34,034 nt of DNA from an uncultured Acidimicrobiaceae bacterium (GTDB taxonomy: Bacteria > Actinomycetota > Acidimicrobiia > Spongiisociales > UBA5794). The notes under the pieces were generated by a model that saw only the letters and a list, made by a program, of their open reading frames with translations, was not told the origin of the DNA and made no database searches. The first letter of the stretch is position 1. Each line of letters opens with the position of its first letter. The position numbers and the translations under genes were made by a program. Shown here in pieces: positions 7,601 to 16,267 of the stretch. The stretch is from positions 1 to 34,034 of the forward strand of contig CAMYKI010000028.1 of NCBI GenBank assembly GCA_947258985.1, written 5' to 3'.

Positions 7601-8488
7601 ATGCTTGAAATCGACACACTCCACAAGGCATACGACGACGTCGTAGCCCTCGATGGCTGTACGTTTCGAGTGCGCCGCGGCCAGCTACTCGGGTTTCTCG
7701 GCCCGAACGGCTCAGGCAAGACAACAACGATGCGGTCGGTTTTCTCCCTTGTGCAGCCCGACAGTGGCGAGGTGCGCTGGGACGGTGCCGTTATCGCCCC
7801 GGAGGCGCGGCTCGGGTTCGGCTACATGCCGGAGCAACGAGGTCTGTATCCGCGGATGAAGGTTGCTCCGCAACTGGTCTACTTCGCCAGGCTCCACGGC
7901 ATTGCCAAGGACGCCGCAGAATCAGCAACGGCCGAATGGCTCGAGAGGCTCGGACTCTCCGACAGAGCCGACAGCAGACTCGAGGAGCTTTCCCACGGCA
8001 ACCAGCAGCGGATCCAACTCGCGGCAGCGCTCATCCATGATCCGGAGTTGCTGGTACTCGATGAACCGTTCTCGGGTCTCGACCCCATCGGCGTTCAGGC
8101 GATGATCGACATCCTCTTGGAGCGAGCTGCGGCAGGCGCTGCCGTTGTTTTCTCCAGTCACCAACTCGACCTCGTCGAGGATCTCTGCGAGGACGTGGTC
8201 ATCGTTGCTGCCGGCAAAGTCGTACTCGCCGGACCGGTGCGCGAGTTGCGCTCCCGCTCGCACCACAGATATCTGGATATCGAGCTGGCACCGCCGGCCG
8301 GCGACCTGGCTGCGGCGTTCGGCGGCTTCGACATCGTCGCCTCTGCCGATGGTCGTGTCAGACTTCGCCTCACCGACGCTGCCCCGTTGCAGCCGCTGAT
8401 CGACACCGCATCGTCCTTGGGGAGGATCCAGCAGTTCAGCTTCACACCCCCCAACCTGTCCGAGGTGTTCCGCGAGGTGGTCGGGTAA
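7601..8488 (+). CDS. ABC transporter ATP-binding protein (NatA/YhaQ type)
   Basis: The 295-residue ATPase has Walker A GPNGSGKT (K40), a Q-loop region near PEQRGLYPRM, the signature variant LSHGNQQRIQLA and Walker B LLVLDEPFSGLDP. The C-terminal ~80 residues form the extension seen in exporters paired with ABC-2/NatB permeases. The family drives export of drugs, sodium or other small solutes; the substrate here is not evident. I chose the ATG at 7601 by homology (MLEIDTLHKAYDDVVALDG); the open frame extends to a GTG at 7529. A TACCAT -10-like box lies at 7567-7572. The stop overlaps the permease start (TAATG). Confidence 0.9.
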   Translation: MLEIDTLHKAYDDVVALDGCTFRVRRGQLLGFLGPNGSGKTTTMRSVFSLVQPDSGEVRWDGAVIAPEARLGFGYMPEQRGLYPRMKVAPQLVYFARLHGIAKDAAESATAEWLERLGLSDRADSRLEELSHGNQQRIQLAAALIHDPELLVLDEPFSGLDPIGVQAMIDILLERAAAGAAVVFSSHQLDLVEDLCEDVVIVAAGKVVLAGPVRELRSRSHHRYLDIELAPPAGDLAAAFGGFDIVASADGRVRLRLTDAAPLQPLIDTASSLGRIQQFSFTPPNLSEVFREVVG

Positions 8489-9663
8489 TGAGTGGCTGGT
8501 CTGCGATCAAGCTCGTGGCGGCCCGGGACTTCCGGGAACGCATCGCCAGCCGCGCCTTTCAGCTGTCGACGGCGCTGACGGTGTTGCTCGTGGTTGGGTT
8601 CATCATGGTCCCCACGTTCATCGATACCGATACGACCGAGGAATGGACGATCGCAATCGTCGGTGATGTGCCGCCCGGCCTGGTCGAGACGGTCGGTGCC
8701 GGAGCAGGCGACGCGGCGACAGCCTCGGCATCCGAGTTCGCTACCCGCGCCGAAGCCGAAGCCGAACTCGAGGACGGCAATGTCGATATCGTCATCGACG
8801 CCTCGGGAACGGTGATTGTTGGCAATTCCACGGATGAACAACTCACAACGCTGGTAGCTGCGGTTCTAGCCTCGTTGGATGTCGCCGAACAAGCGGAGGA
8901 ACTGGGTATCGACGCAACGGCGCTAACCGATCTCTTCTCGGGCGGCTACGCGGTCGTTTCCCTCGACGAGCAACCGGATACGAGCAACGGGGACCGCGCA
9001 TTCGCCTTCTTTGCGACGATCATCCTCTTCATGTCGATCATCACGTACGGTTCCTGGATCCTCATCGGGGTGATCGAGGAGAAGACCAACCGGGTAGTCG
9101 AGGTCGTGCTCGGCACCGTGCGCCCATCTCATCTTCTCGCCGGAAAAGTGCTGGGAATCGGCATCCTGGGCGTCGCCCAGATAGTCCTGATCGGTGTGGT
9201 CGCAATCACCGTTCTCTCGCTACAGGACGCGCTCAACATTCCGGAGGCCGCGCCCAAGGTGCTGGTGTGGGCGTTCATCTGGTACTTGCTTGGATTTGCC
9301 TTCTACGCCGTCGCCTACGCAGCTGCCGGGTCGCTGGTATCTCGCCAGGAAGAGGCCCAGAACGCCGCGTTCCCCCTTACCCTGATGCTCATGGCCTCCT
9401 ACTTCATCGCGTCGTTTTCGATCGCAGGCGAGAACCCGGTCCTGAGGGTGGCCTCACTGCTGCCGATGTTTGCACCGATGACCATGCCGCTGCGAATAGC
9501 CGGCAACGATGCCCAGACATGGGAAGTGGTGGTGTCGGTCGTATTGATGATCGCTGCAACGTATGGGCTGGTCCGCTTCGCCGGGCGGGTCTATGCCGGT
9601 GGGCTCCTCCAATCGGGAAGCCGGGTCAAGTGGAGAGAAGCGTTTCGCGCCTCAGAGGCATAA
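8488..9663 (+). CDS. ABC-2 type exporter permease (NatB-like)
   Basis: The 391-residue product has one N-terminal membrane helix (about residues 24-46), a large external domain (about 50-165) and then five or six membrane segments to the C-terminus. This is the ABC-2/NatB permease architecture. The segment SWILIGVIEEKTNRVVEVVLGTVRPSHLLAGKVLG is typical of the family. It is translationally coupled to the ATPase gene, so the two form a single exporter. Confidence 0.88.
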   Translation: MSGWSAIKLVAARDFRERIASRAFQLSTALTVLLVVGFIMVPTFIDTDTTEEWTIAIVGDVPPGLVETVGAGAGDAATASASEFATRAEAEAELEDGNVDIVIDASGTVIVGNSTDEQLTTLVAAVLASLDVAEQAEELGIDATALTDLFSGGYAVVSLDEQPDTSNGDRAFAFFATIILFMSIITYGSWILIGVIEEKTNRVVEVVLGTVRPSHLLAGKVLGIGILGVAQIVLIGVVAITVLSLQDALNIPEAAPKVLVWAFIWYLLGFAFYAVAYAAAGSLVSRQEEAQNAAFPLTLMLMASYFIASFSIAGENPVLRVASLLPMFAPMTMPLRIAGNDAQTWEVVVSVVLMIAATYGLVRFAGRVYAGGLLQSGSRVKWREAFRASEA

Positions 9664-9737
9664 CCCACCATCCGACGGACATCTCTACGAGATCGCGACC
9701 ATTGTCAACTACCATCGCATTCCGACCCTGAGGGACC

Positions 9738-10889
9738 ATGAAGCTTTCGATCACCAACCGAAGTCCGTACTCCCCGACCGTCGAATTCGTTGAACGGAAA
9801 GGCACCGGTCATCCGGACACCATCTGCGACTATCTCGCCGAGGAGTTGGCCCGCGAGCTCGCTACCGAATATCTGACGCACACGGGCGCGGTGCAGCATT
9901 TCAACGTGGACAAGGCAATCCTGGCTGCCGGGTCGGTCGACGTCGGGTTCGGCGGTGGCACCCACACCCGGCGTTCGCGTCTGGTTCTCGTGGGAAAGGC
10001 CGACTCGCTGCAGGAGTGGGCACCGGATCCCGAAGAACTTGCCGAGAAGTACAAGAGCAAGCTCCTGGCGCTTCTCCCCGACGCCACTCCCGAGGCTTTC
10101 GACGTCGAAATCTGGCTCAACCAGTCGTCGGCAGATCTTGCCTCGGTAGTGACCACGCGAGAAGACGATGTTCCCCTGGCCAACGACACGAGTTTCGCCG
10201 CGGTGTCCCTGCCCCGATCTCCCCTGGAAAACACCGTCTACCAGATCGAGAGAACCCTCAACAGTGCCGACTTTCGCGCCAACTTACCGATCGGGCGCGA
10301 CATCAAAGTCATGGGAGCTCGGATCGATGGTTCAACACACGTGACGGTCGCATGCCCCGTCCTGGCGCGCCGTGTCGCCAACAGGTCGGAATACGACCAG
10401 GTACTCAATCAGGTCGAGTTGGCTGCCGGCCGCATCGCCGCTGAGGAACTCGAACACGGCGTGACCATCAAAGTGAACCAGGCCGACCAGGACGACAGCG
10501 CCTACCTCACCCTCACCGGAACATCGGCAGAAGCCGGGGATGACGGGCAGGTCGGCCGAGGTAACCGATTCGGCGGCCTCATTACCCCCTACCGTCCAAT
10601 GAGCCTCGAAGCCGCCGCCGGCAAGAACCCTGCTGCCCACGTGGGAAAGACCTACCACGCTGCCGCCGCCGACATCGCCGCCCGGCTGCAGACGGAGACT
10701 GCGCTCTCGGAATCAACGATCAGGATGCTCAGCTCCATCGGCAGACCGGTCTCCAACCCCGAAGCCGTGCATATCGAGGTCGTGGGCGAGGCAGATCACG
10801 ATCAGGTGCAGATGATCGTCAGTGAGTGCCTGGAGGATTGGCGCGGAGTGCGCGATCGCCTCATTGCCGGTCACTACGAGCTGTATTGA
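9738..10889 (+). CDS. mat: Archaeal-type S-adenosylmethionine synthetase (methionine adenosyltransferase)
   Basis: The 383-residue product matches the archaeal MAT family (PF01941), not bacterial MetK. The ERKGTGHPDTICD segment lies at residues 19-31, the GDDGQVGRGNR segment near 268-277, and TPYRPMSLEAAAGKNP near 283-298, followed by VGKTYH. These are the most conserved blocks of the archaeal enzyme, which makes S-adenosylmethionine from methionine and ATP. The start has a Shine-Dalgarno (TGAGGGA, 9729-9735) and a TACCAT -10-like box at 9710-9715, so it has its own promoter. The stop is only 6 nt from the convergent alkA-like gene. The family is secure; whether this is the cell's only SAM synthetase cannot be seen here. 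Confidence 0.87.
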   Translation: MKLSITNRSPYSPTVEFVERKGTGHPDTICDYLAEELARELATEYLTHTGAVQHFNVDKAILAAGSVDVGFGGGTHTRRSRLVLVGKADSLQEWAPDPEELAEKYKSKLLALLPDATPEAFDVEIWLNQSSADLASVVTTREDDVPLANDTSFAAVSLPRSPLENTVYQIERTLNSADFRANLPIGRDIKVMGARIDGSTHVTVACPVLARRVANRSEYDQVLNQVELAAGRIAAEELEHGVTIKVNQADQDDSAYLTLTGTSAEAGDDGQVGRGNRFGGLITPYRPMSLEAAAGKNPAAHVGKTYHAAAADIAARLQTETALSESTIRMLSSIGRPVSNPEAVHIEVVGEADHDQVQMIVSECLEDWRGVRDRLIAGHYELY

Positions 10890-10895
10890 GCCGGC

Positions 10896-11789
10896 TTAGC
10901 CCCGACTGATCACGCTCTTGGGGCTGCGTGGCCCGTAGCGGGGTGCGTGTGCTCCGGAGAGCTTGAGAAGAATCATTGCTCTGCGCCGGTACGGTCGGAA
11001 TGGTTCGAGAAGCTCCTCCATGCGGTCGTCGGTGCCCCTAGGTTCCCCCGCAAGCATCCAGGACACCAGATTTGGCAGGTGATAGTCGCCTCGCGGGATC
11101 GCATCCCGGTCGCCCCAAACAGGCCCCAATATCGAACCGACGGTCCATTCGCCGATGCCGCGGACCGCGAGCAGCCGCTGCACAGCGGCGGCCCGCTCCA
11201 TATCGACGATCTCTTCGAGGCGTCTCGCCCGACGTGCGATCTCGATGACAATGCCGGCGCGAGCGCGTTCCACACCGAACGGGTGAAGGTCCTCGTATGA
11301 CATCGCGGCGACGGCGTCCGGGGACGGCGGGAGCCGGAGACCGGCGTCGCCCGGTGCCGGTTCGCCAACCGCGGCCACCAGCTCCCGGTAACTCCGCTTG
11401 GCCTCGTCGGTTGTCACGCGCTGACCGAGGACCGTTGGCAGGAGCGAATCGAACACCCGGCCGGTACTCCCCAGCCTGAGACCGGTGTGCCGAAGGTGGA
11501 GCTCCCGGAGCGGGCCCGTGGAAACCGGAAAAGATGCGGGGTCGTCATCCAATCCGATGGTGCGCGGCACCGCGTCGATGGCTTCAACCGCCCCCGGCCC
11601 GATGGCAGTGGCCTCGATCGCCCCCGCAGAGAGCGACACAGTGACTGTTGCCGGTCCGCCGGCAGTGCGCAACGCATAGGTTCCGCCATTTGGCGACAGG
11701 CGGAGCGCGGCGCTAGTCCCGGGCAGGGAGAATCGCATAGTCGTCCGCGGATCGAGCGGACTGGAGAGCAGCCACGAGCGGGTGATCAT
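10896..11789 (-). CDS. DNA-3-methyladenine glycosylase, AlkA/HhH-GPD family
   Basis: A base-excision repair glycosylase removing alkylated bases. It has a helix-hairpin-helix (LLAVRGIGEWTVGSI) and, downstream, the catalytic Asp in a GDYHLPN segment, the usual HhH-GPD order. An AlkA N-terminal-like region precedes them. The frame opens at an ATG at 11828, but I prefer the ATG at 11789 (297 residues). AlkA-like proteins begin just before the ITRSWLLSSPLD-type strand, and a TACCGT box lies 6 nt upstream of this ATG. The first 13 residues of the longer version look non-homologous. Confidence 0.82.
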   Translation of the reverse strand: MITRSWLLSSPLDPRTTMRFSLPGTSAALRLSPNGGTYALRTAGGPATVTVSLSAGAIEATAIGPGAVEAIDAVPRTIGLDDDPASFPVSTGPLRELHLRHTGLRLGSTGRVFDSLLPTVLGQRVTTDEAKRSYRELVAAVGEPAPGDAGLRLPPSPDAVAAMSYEDLHPFGVERARAGIVIEIARRARRLEEIVDMERAAAVQRLLAVRGIGEWTVGSILGPVWGDRDAIPRGDYHLPNLVSWMLAGEPRGTDDRMEELLEPFRPYRRRAMILLKLSGAHAPRYGPRSPKSVISRG

Positions 11790-11795
11790 TTCCTC

Positions 11796-11801
11796 ACGGT
11801 A
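11796..11801 (-). promoter_or_regulatory. Candidate -10 box (TACCGT) for the glycosylase gene
   Basis: On the minus strand TACCGT is followed by 6 nt and the ATG at 11789. The same hexamer precedes the TPM-domain gene. It supports the shorter start; alternatively it is a chance match inside the longer reading frame. Confidence 0.35.
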
Positions 11802-11958
11802 GGAGAACGGCCGGATCTCCACCAACATCTGCGAACTCGCAGCAATAGCCGGTAATCGGTCACCGACATACTCGAATGCGGCTGCTAGTTTCGCTGCAGT
11901 TGCCGGGATGGGGCACCGATAACGTCCCGAGAAGCTTTGCCGAGCCGAGGGGTTTGCT

Positions 11959-12822
11959 GTGGACGAAAATCGAGAAGACCAGCCGCTGTCGAGCGAAGAG
12001 CTGCTGCGCCGGGCCCGCGAGGGCCTTGGCGAAAGCGACAGCTCCCTCGAGCAGCCGGCGGATTTTCAGATCGAGTCCTACCCGCCCCCTGTGGCGGAAC
12101 CCACCCCCATGGAAGAGCCGGAGTTGCCAGAAACGTTTGCGGCGCCCCCTCCCCCGCCTGTGGAAGCGACCCCGCCTGCCGAGCCCCCGGTGATTGATGC
12201 GCCGCCCGCCTCGGATCCATCTACCTGGGCACCTCCACCCTCCGATCCGGATGACCCGTGGAGTGGGGCGGGAGAGGCCGACGGCGAAGACTGGCGCGCC
12301 TCCACGCCCGGTCCCGCTCCAACCGAGGTTCGTAAGAGCGGTGGGGGCATCATGAGCAAGCTGTGGATCGTGGTAGTACTCGTCATCGGCGGATTCGCTC
12401 TGTTCAGTTTCTTCGACAGCTCAAAAACTGTCGACGAGATTGCGGTAGGAGATTGCCTCAACACCCCGGAAGACGACGTATTCTTCGAGATCGATCCCAT
12501 CGACTGCACCGAGCCGCACGACCTCGAGGTCTTTGCCCTCATCGATCTCGGATCGGTGTCTTCCGAATTCTCCACCGCAGCGCTCTACCCGGGCGACGAT
12601 GTCGTCTACGAAGCCTCCATCGAGGAGTGTTGGGACGAGTTCGAACGCTATGTCGGCGTTCCCTACGAGGACTCCGTCCTATTCATGGACGCGTTCACGC
12701 CAACACTCGAAGGGTGGCAAGAGGTCGACGACAGGATCGTCAACTGCGTCCTATTCGAGGTGAACGCCGACCAAACCGAGATTGTGCAGAGCCGGACTTC
12801 CCTGCGCGGCGCCGGACGGTAG
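11959..12822 (+). CDS. Membrane protein with septum-formation-like extracytoplasmic domain
   Basis: The 287-residue product has an acidic, Pro-rich cytoplasmic N-terminus (about residues 1-125), one membrane helix (about 135-152, LWIVVVLVIGGFALFSFF) and an external domain. That domain carries the pattern VGDCLN...V.CTEPHDLEVFA...C...W..VDDRIVNC, characteristic of the septum formation family (PF13845) of actinobacteria. The four Cys residues probably form disulfides. The precise role is unknown; family members are linked to cell division by name only. The start is a GTG with GAGGGG 6 nt upstream. Confidence 0.7.
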   Translation: MDENREDQPLSSEELLRRAREGLGESDSSLEQPADFQIESYPPPVAEPTPMEEPELPETFAAPPPPPVEATPPAEPPVIDAPPASDPSTWAPPPSDPDDPWSGAGEADGEDWRASTPGPAPTEVRKSGGGIMSKLWIVVVLVIGGFALFSFFDSSKTVDEIAVGDCLNTPEDDVFFEIDPIDCTEPHDLEVFALIDLGSVSSEFSTAALYPGDDVVYEASIEECWDEFERYVGVPYEDSVLFMDAFTPTLEGWQEVDDRIVNCVLFEVNADQTEIVQSRTSLRGAGR

Positions 12823-12838
12823 GCAAAGGCCGGGTTGG

Positions 12839-12844
12839 TAGCCT
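12839..12844 (+). promoter_or_regulatory. Candidate -10 box (TAGCCT) for menC
   Basis: TAGCCT, 8 nt, ATG at 12853, with no Shine-Dalgarno. It fits the leaderless pattern of this window. Confidence 0.4.
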
Positions 12845-12852
12845 GACCCGCA

Positions 12853-13920
12853 ATGGAGCAACCAACCGTTCCCATCGACCGGATTTCCGCGTTTGCGGTT
12901 GAGTTGCCCTTGCGGCACCGTTTTGCGACGGCTGCAACCGTCCTCGACAAACGTAGCCTGATCCTGGTCAGGGTCGACTCAGGACCTGTGACCGGCTGGG
13001 GGGAGGCCGCCCCGTTCCCCGGCCATACCAGCGAGTCGATGGCCGACGTGTGGGACGCGCTCGAAGACGCCGTCACAAGAAGTGTCGCCGGATCCAACGC
13101 CGGTGCGACGGGGATCGCAGGTGCTGCTTTGGCCCAGGCGGTTGACGACGTCGCGGCCCGGGCGGCGGGACTGCCGCTCGCCGAATACCTTGGAGCTTGC
13201 GAGCAGATCTGGGCAAGTGCCGCCATCGGTCTGCTACCGGACGGTACGCCTGACCGGGAAGCAGTCGCCGGGGTCGCCGCGGCCGGTTACCGCCACGCCA
13301 AGCTAAAGATCTCGCCGGAGACCGACGTCGCTTCGCTTGCCGAGCTGGTGACCGAATTTGACTCGCTTGCGTTTGGGCTCGACGCCAATGGGTCCCTGAG
13401 CGCGCTGCCACCATCACATCTCGAGGCCCTCGACGACCTCCACCTCGGCTATCTGGAGCAGCCGGGACCATTCGGCGATCTCGAATGGCACCGCAGCCTC
13501 CGGAACAACCTCTCCACCCCGATTGCGCTCGATGAATCCGCGGACACCAGCGACGCAGTGCGCCAGATCATCGCCACCGGCGCCGCCGACATCATCAATC
13601 TGAAGACGGGGCGTTTCGGGACCACGGCGTCACTTGCTCTCGCCCGGGAAGCCAACTCCGCAGGCTTGAGCGCTCGCGTCGGTGGCCTCATCGAGAGCGG
13701 GGTGGGACGGGCGCATGCCGTTGCCCTGGCAGGGTGCCCCGAGTTCCGGATCGTTGGTGACATCGCCGCCTCAAATCTGTACTTCGACAACGACCTCGTT
13801 TACCCGCATTGGGAGCTTGCAGATGGGCGGCTGGTGCCGACTTCTGAACCGGGTATCGGAGTCGAGGTGGACGAGGAACTGGTCTCCGGCATGGCGTTCT
13901 GGTCGTTCGTCGCTGAGTAG
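12853..13920 (+). CDS. menC: o-Succinylbenzoate synthase (MenC-like, enolase superfamily)
   Basis: The 355-residue enolase-superfamily enzyme dehydrates SHCHC to o-succinylbenzoate in menaquinone synthesis. The catalytic set is complete and regularly spaced: K150-x-K152 (AKLKIS), metal ligands D177 (GLDANG), E202 (YLEQP) and D227 (ALDES), and K251 (INLKTGRFG). The late segment VGGLIESGVGRAHAVALAG...GDIAAS...DLV matches actinobacterial OSBS. N-succinylamino acid racemase or dipeptide epimerase activity cannot be excluded from sequence, and no other men genes are in view. Confidence 0.83.
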   Translation: MEQPTVPIDRISAFAVELPLRHRFATAATVLDKRSLILVRVDSGPVTGWGEAAPFPGHTSESMADVWDALEDAVTRSVAGSNAGATGIAGAALAQAVDDVAARAAGLPLAEYLGACEQIWASAAIGLLPDGTPDREAVAGVAAAGYRHAKLKISPETDVASLAELVTEFDSLAFGLDANGSLSALPPSHLEALDDLHLGYLEQPGPFGDLEWHRSLRNNLSTPIALDESADTSDAVRQIIATGAADIINLKTGRFGTTASLALAREANSAGLSARVGGLIESGVGRAHAVALAGCPEFRIVGDIAASNLYFDNDLVYPHWELADGRLVPTSEPGIGVEVDEELVSGMAFWSFVAE

Positions 13921-13938
13921 GACCGCTTGCTCAGCGGC

Positions 13939-13944
13939 TACCGT
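13939..13944 (+). promoter_or_regulatory. Candidate -10 box (TACCGT) for the TPM-domain gene
   Basis: TACCGT, 7 nt (tgaggcc), ATG at 13952. It lies only 19 nt after the menC stop and could give a separate leaderless transcript. The intervening tgagg could also act as a weak Shine-Dalgarno. Confidence 0.4.
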
Positions 13945-13951
13945 TGAGGCC

Positions 13952-16267
13952 ATGGCAAGAAGAGTTGTTGAAATCCTCCTGGTGGTCGGTTTTGTTGTGA
14001 CCGCATCGGCGGGAGCCCTGGCACAATCTGAGCCGGTCGAGCCGGCCAATTGTGGAACCTATGAAGGCGTCGTCTGTCGCGGTTGGTTCTCCGACGATGC
14101 CGGCGTTGTCGAAGACGACGATACGATCGAGTCCGCCGTCGGCGCCCTGGTGGTGCGCTACGGCAACGAGATTGCGGTCGTGACGGTGAGTGAGAGCCCG
14201 TATGGGTCCCCGCTGGAATTCGCCCAGGATCTTGGCAACGCCTGGGGCGTCGGCGATGCCGAACGCCAGGATGGCATCGTCGTATTGGTCGATGTCGGGA
14301 ACCGGCGAACCGAGATGACAGCCGGTCCCGGCGTCCCAGAACTCGACTACACGAGGATCACCGGTGCCGGCAATTCGTTCTTTGGAAGGGGCGATTTCGA
14401 CTCGGGGATCATCGCCATCGTTGGCAGCCTGGAGCAGGAGCTGGCGTCACTCGACGGCAGCGCGGGCGCCGGCGAGTCCGTGGTCACTCCCGGAGTTGAG
14501 GTAGCGCCGTCCACCGATAGCCCGCCCCCGGCCGGTCTCGTTGTCGGGGCGCTTGCCACCGCCGGCCTGGTGGGTGGTGCGATCGGACTTGCTGCGGCGA
14601 GAACCCGCCGCCGGGATCGTATCTCTCGGGAGCGGGCCGAATTGGTCGACGGCGATGTGGATGCCCTCGAGCCAGCCGGACACGAGTTGCCCCGTATTGC
14701 CGACTACGCAATCCCCTACCGGGGCACACCGCCACGCATCGAAACCAGACCTGCACTCCTTGCTCTCGAACGCCTCCAGGCCGGGACCGAACCCCATGAC
14801 CCGGATGCCGTCGAGGCCATATGGGGCAACGGTCTGGTCGCGGTGATCGATCGCGACCGGCTGGTTGCGGAGACGGACGTTCCACTGGAACTGCGGGTGT
14901 CCGACGAGCAACCCATTCTCGAAGGAGCCCTGCAGACGGCGATCCGGGATGCGGTCGACGTGGATCCCGGCGATGATGCCGAGTTCGAGGTGAAACGGCA
15001 GGAACTACTGCGTATCATCGCCAGCCTTCGCCCCCATCGGATCGCCAACGCCCGACTTCGCATCGGCCACACCATTACCGACCGTACCGTCAAGACCGCG
15101 CTCGGGTTTGCCACTCTCACCGATTCCGGGGAGCGGTACCTCGAAGCCGGACCGGTCCTCGACACCACCTTGACGCTGGAGGAATCTCTGGCCGAACTCG
15201 AGCTCGTCTACGCCACGGCCAAGAACAAGGCGAGCAAGATGGAAGCGCTGTACGAACAGTTGCCATCCTCTACGACAAGGCCAGCGGTGGCGGCGGCTCT
15301 GGCAGATCTGTCGGACGATGTCGATGCCTCCTACCGCCGCTACGAGGCGTTGCGGCAGACACTGGAGACAGAGGGCGCTGCGCTCAGCCGGGACGGACTG
15401 TCGATTCCGGCCGTCTCTGCTCTGTTGTTGATGAATAACGACGGCGATGACGTAGGCGACTTCATCACCGCATACGAGGCGAACCGGGGCCGGGGTATCG
15501 ATGCGGAGACTGCGGTCGAGTACGCCCTCGCCGGTCTCACCCACCCTGGGGAGATCGGGCGGATCCGCAACGAGGCCGACCGGCTCGGCATCCCGATCTC
15601 GTTGACCGCGGCCTTGCTCCGCCGCCGGGATGACGGGCCCGAGGTGTACCGCGCCCTTGCAGATCAGCTCGCAGGAGCGGGCGTCAAAGGCGACGCGCGG
15701 CGGACAATCGCAGCTGTGCTGGCAATATCGCTGGAGCCGGCGCAGGCCATGCGCCGGTGGAGCGAGGCCCGGCAGGCCCTTGCCGCCCTGGGATTGATCG
15801 GGGTCTATGCCGATGTCGCCGCGGCGTTCGGCGCGTCCGACCCTCGCGGCTCACGGGCCTTCGCCCTGGCGTACGCCGCACAGCGGCAGGCGCTGAGCCG
15901 CAGCAGCATCGACGACGCCGACCGATTCGCTCCGGAGCTGGCTCACGACGGTACCGGGCGGCAACGCGACTCGTGGAGTGGAAAGCCCATTCCTCGGGGA
16001 TTGGGTCACTTCGACCCTTACACGCTGCTTTTCTATCACTGGATCATCACCAAGGGCCATCGTGGCGCCTACGGCTGGGAGCCGGTGTACCGGGACGAGT
16101 CCTGGTCGCGTGACTCCAATTCGTGGTGGGGCGGCGGCGGTGGCTTCGGCAGCTCCGGTTCCTGGGGCGGCGGCTCATCGTGGGGCGGCTCCTGGAGTGG
16201 CGGGAGTTTCGGGGGCGGCTTCGGTGGAGGCGGTGGCTTCTCAGGAGGCGGCGGCAGCGGGTGGTAG
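13952..16267 (+). CDS. Large TPM-domain membrane protein with Gly/Ser/Trp-rich C-terminal tail
   Basis: The 771-residue product has a signal peptide (cleavage probably after AGALAQ) and then a TPM domain (about residues 45-160). The TPM domain includes the segment DAERQDGIVVLVDVGNRRTEMTAGPGV typical of TPM_phosphatase/YgcG-like proteins. A second membrane helix lies at about 194-213, followed by a basic RTRRRDR stop-transfer and a ~500-residue cytoplasmic region rich in helices. The last 47 residues (725-771) are almost only Gly, Ser, Trp and Phe, as in many TPM proteins. The family has been linked to photosystem repair in plants and to membrane stress in bacteria; the function here is unknown. 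The open frame begins at 13682 inside menC, but the signal peptide fixes the start at 13952. Confidence 0.8.
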   Translation: MARRVVEILLVVGFVVTASAGALAQSEPVEPANCGTYEGVVCRGWFSDDAGVVEDDDTIESAVGALVVRYGNEIAVVTVSESPYGSPLEFAQDLGNAWGVGDAERQDGIVVLVDVGNRRTEMTAGPGVPELDYTRITGAGNSFFGRGDFDSGIIAIVGSLEQELASLDGSAGAGESVVTPGVEVAPSTDSPPPAGLVVGALATAGLVGGAIGLAAARTRRRDRISRERAELVDGDVDALEPAGHELPRIADYAIPYRGTPPRIETRPALLALERLQAGTEPHDPDAVEAIWGNGLVAVIDRDRLVAETDVPLELRVSDEQPILEGALQTAIRDAVDVDPGDDAEFEVKRQELLRIIASLRPHRIANARLRIGHTITDRTVKTALGFATLTDSGERYLEAGPVLDTTLTLEESLAELELVYATAKNKASKMEALYEQLPSSTTRPAVAAALADLSDDVDASYRRYEALRQTLETEGAALSRDGLSIPAVSALLLMNNDGDDVGDFITAYEANRGRGIDAETAVEYALAGLTHPGEIGRIRNEADRLGIPISLTAALLRRRDDGPEVYRALADQLAGAGVKGDARRTIAAVLAISLEPAQAMRRWSEARQALAALGLIGVYADVAAAFGASDPRGSRAFALAYAAQRQALSRSSIDDADRFAPELAHDGTGRQRDSWSGKPIPRGLGHFDPYTLLFYHWIITKGHRGAYGWEPVYRDESWSRDSNSWWGGGGGFGSSGSWGGGSSWGGSWSGGSFGGGFGGGGGFSGGGGSGW

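Noticed and set aside
9664-9737. SAM riboswitch upstream of the SAM synthetase
   Set aside because: The gap is only 74 nt and the putative leader after the TACCAT box is shorter than 25 nt; no riboswitch core recognised.
13682-13951. N-terminal extension of the TPM-domain protein
   Set aside because: It overlaps menC in another frame, while a signal peptide begins at 13952.
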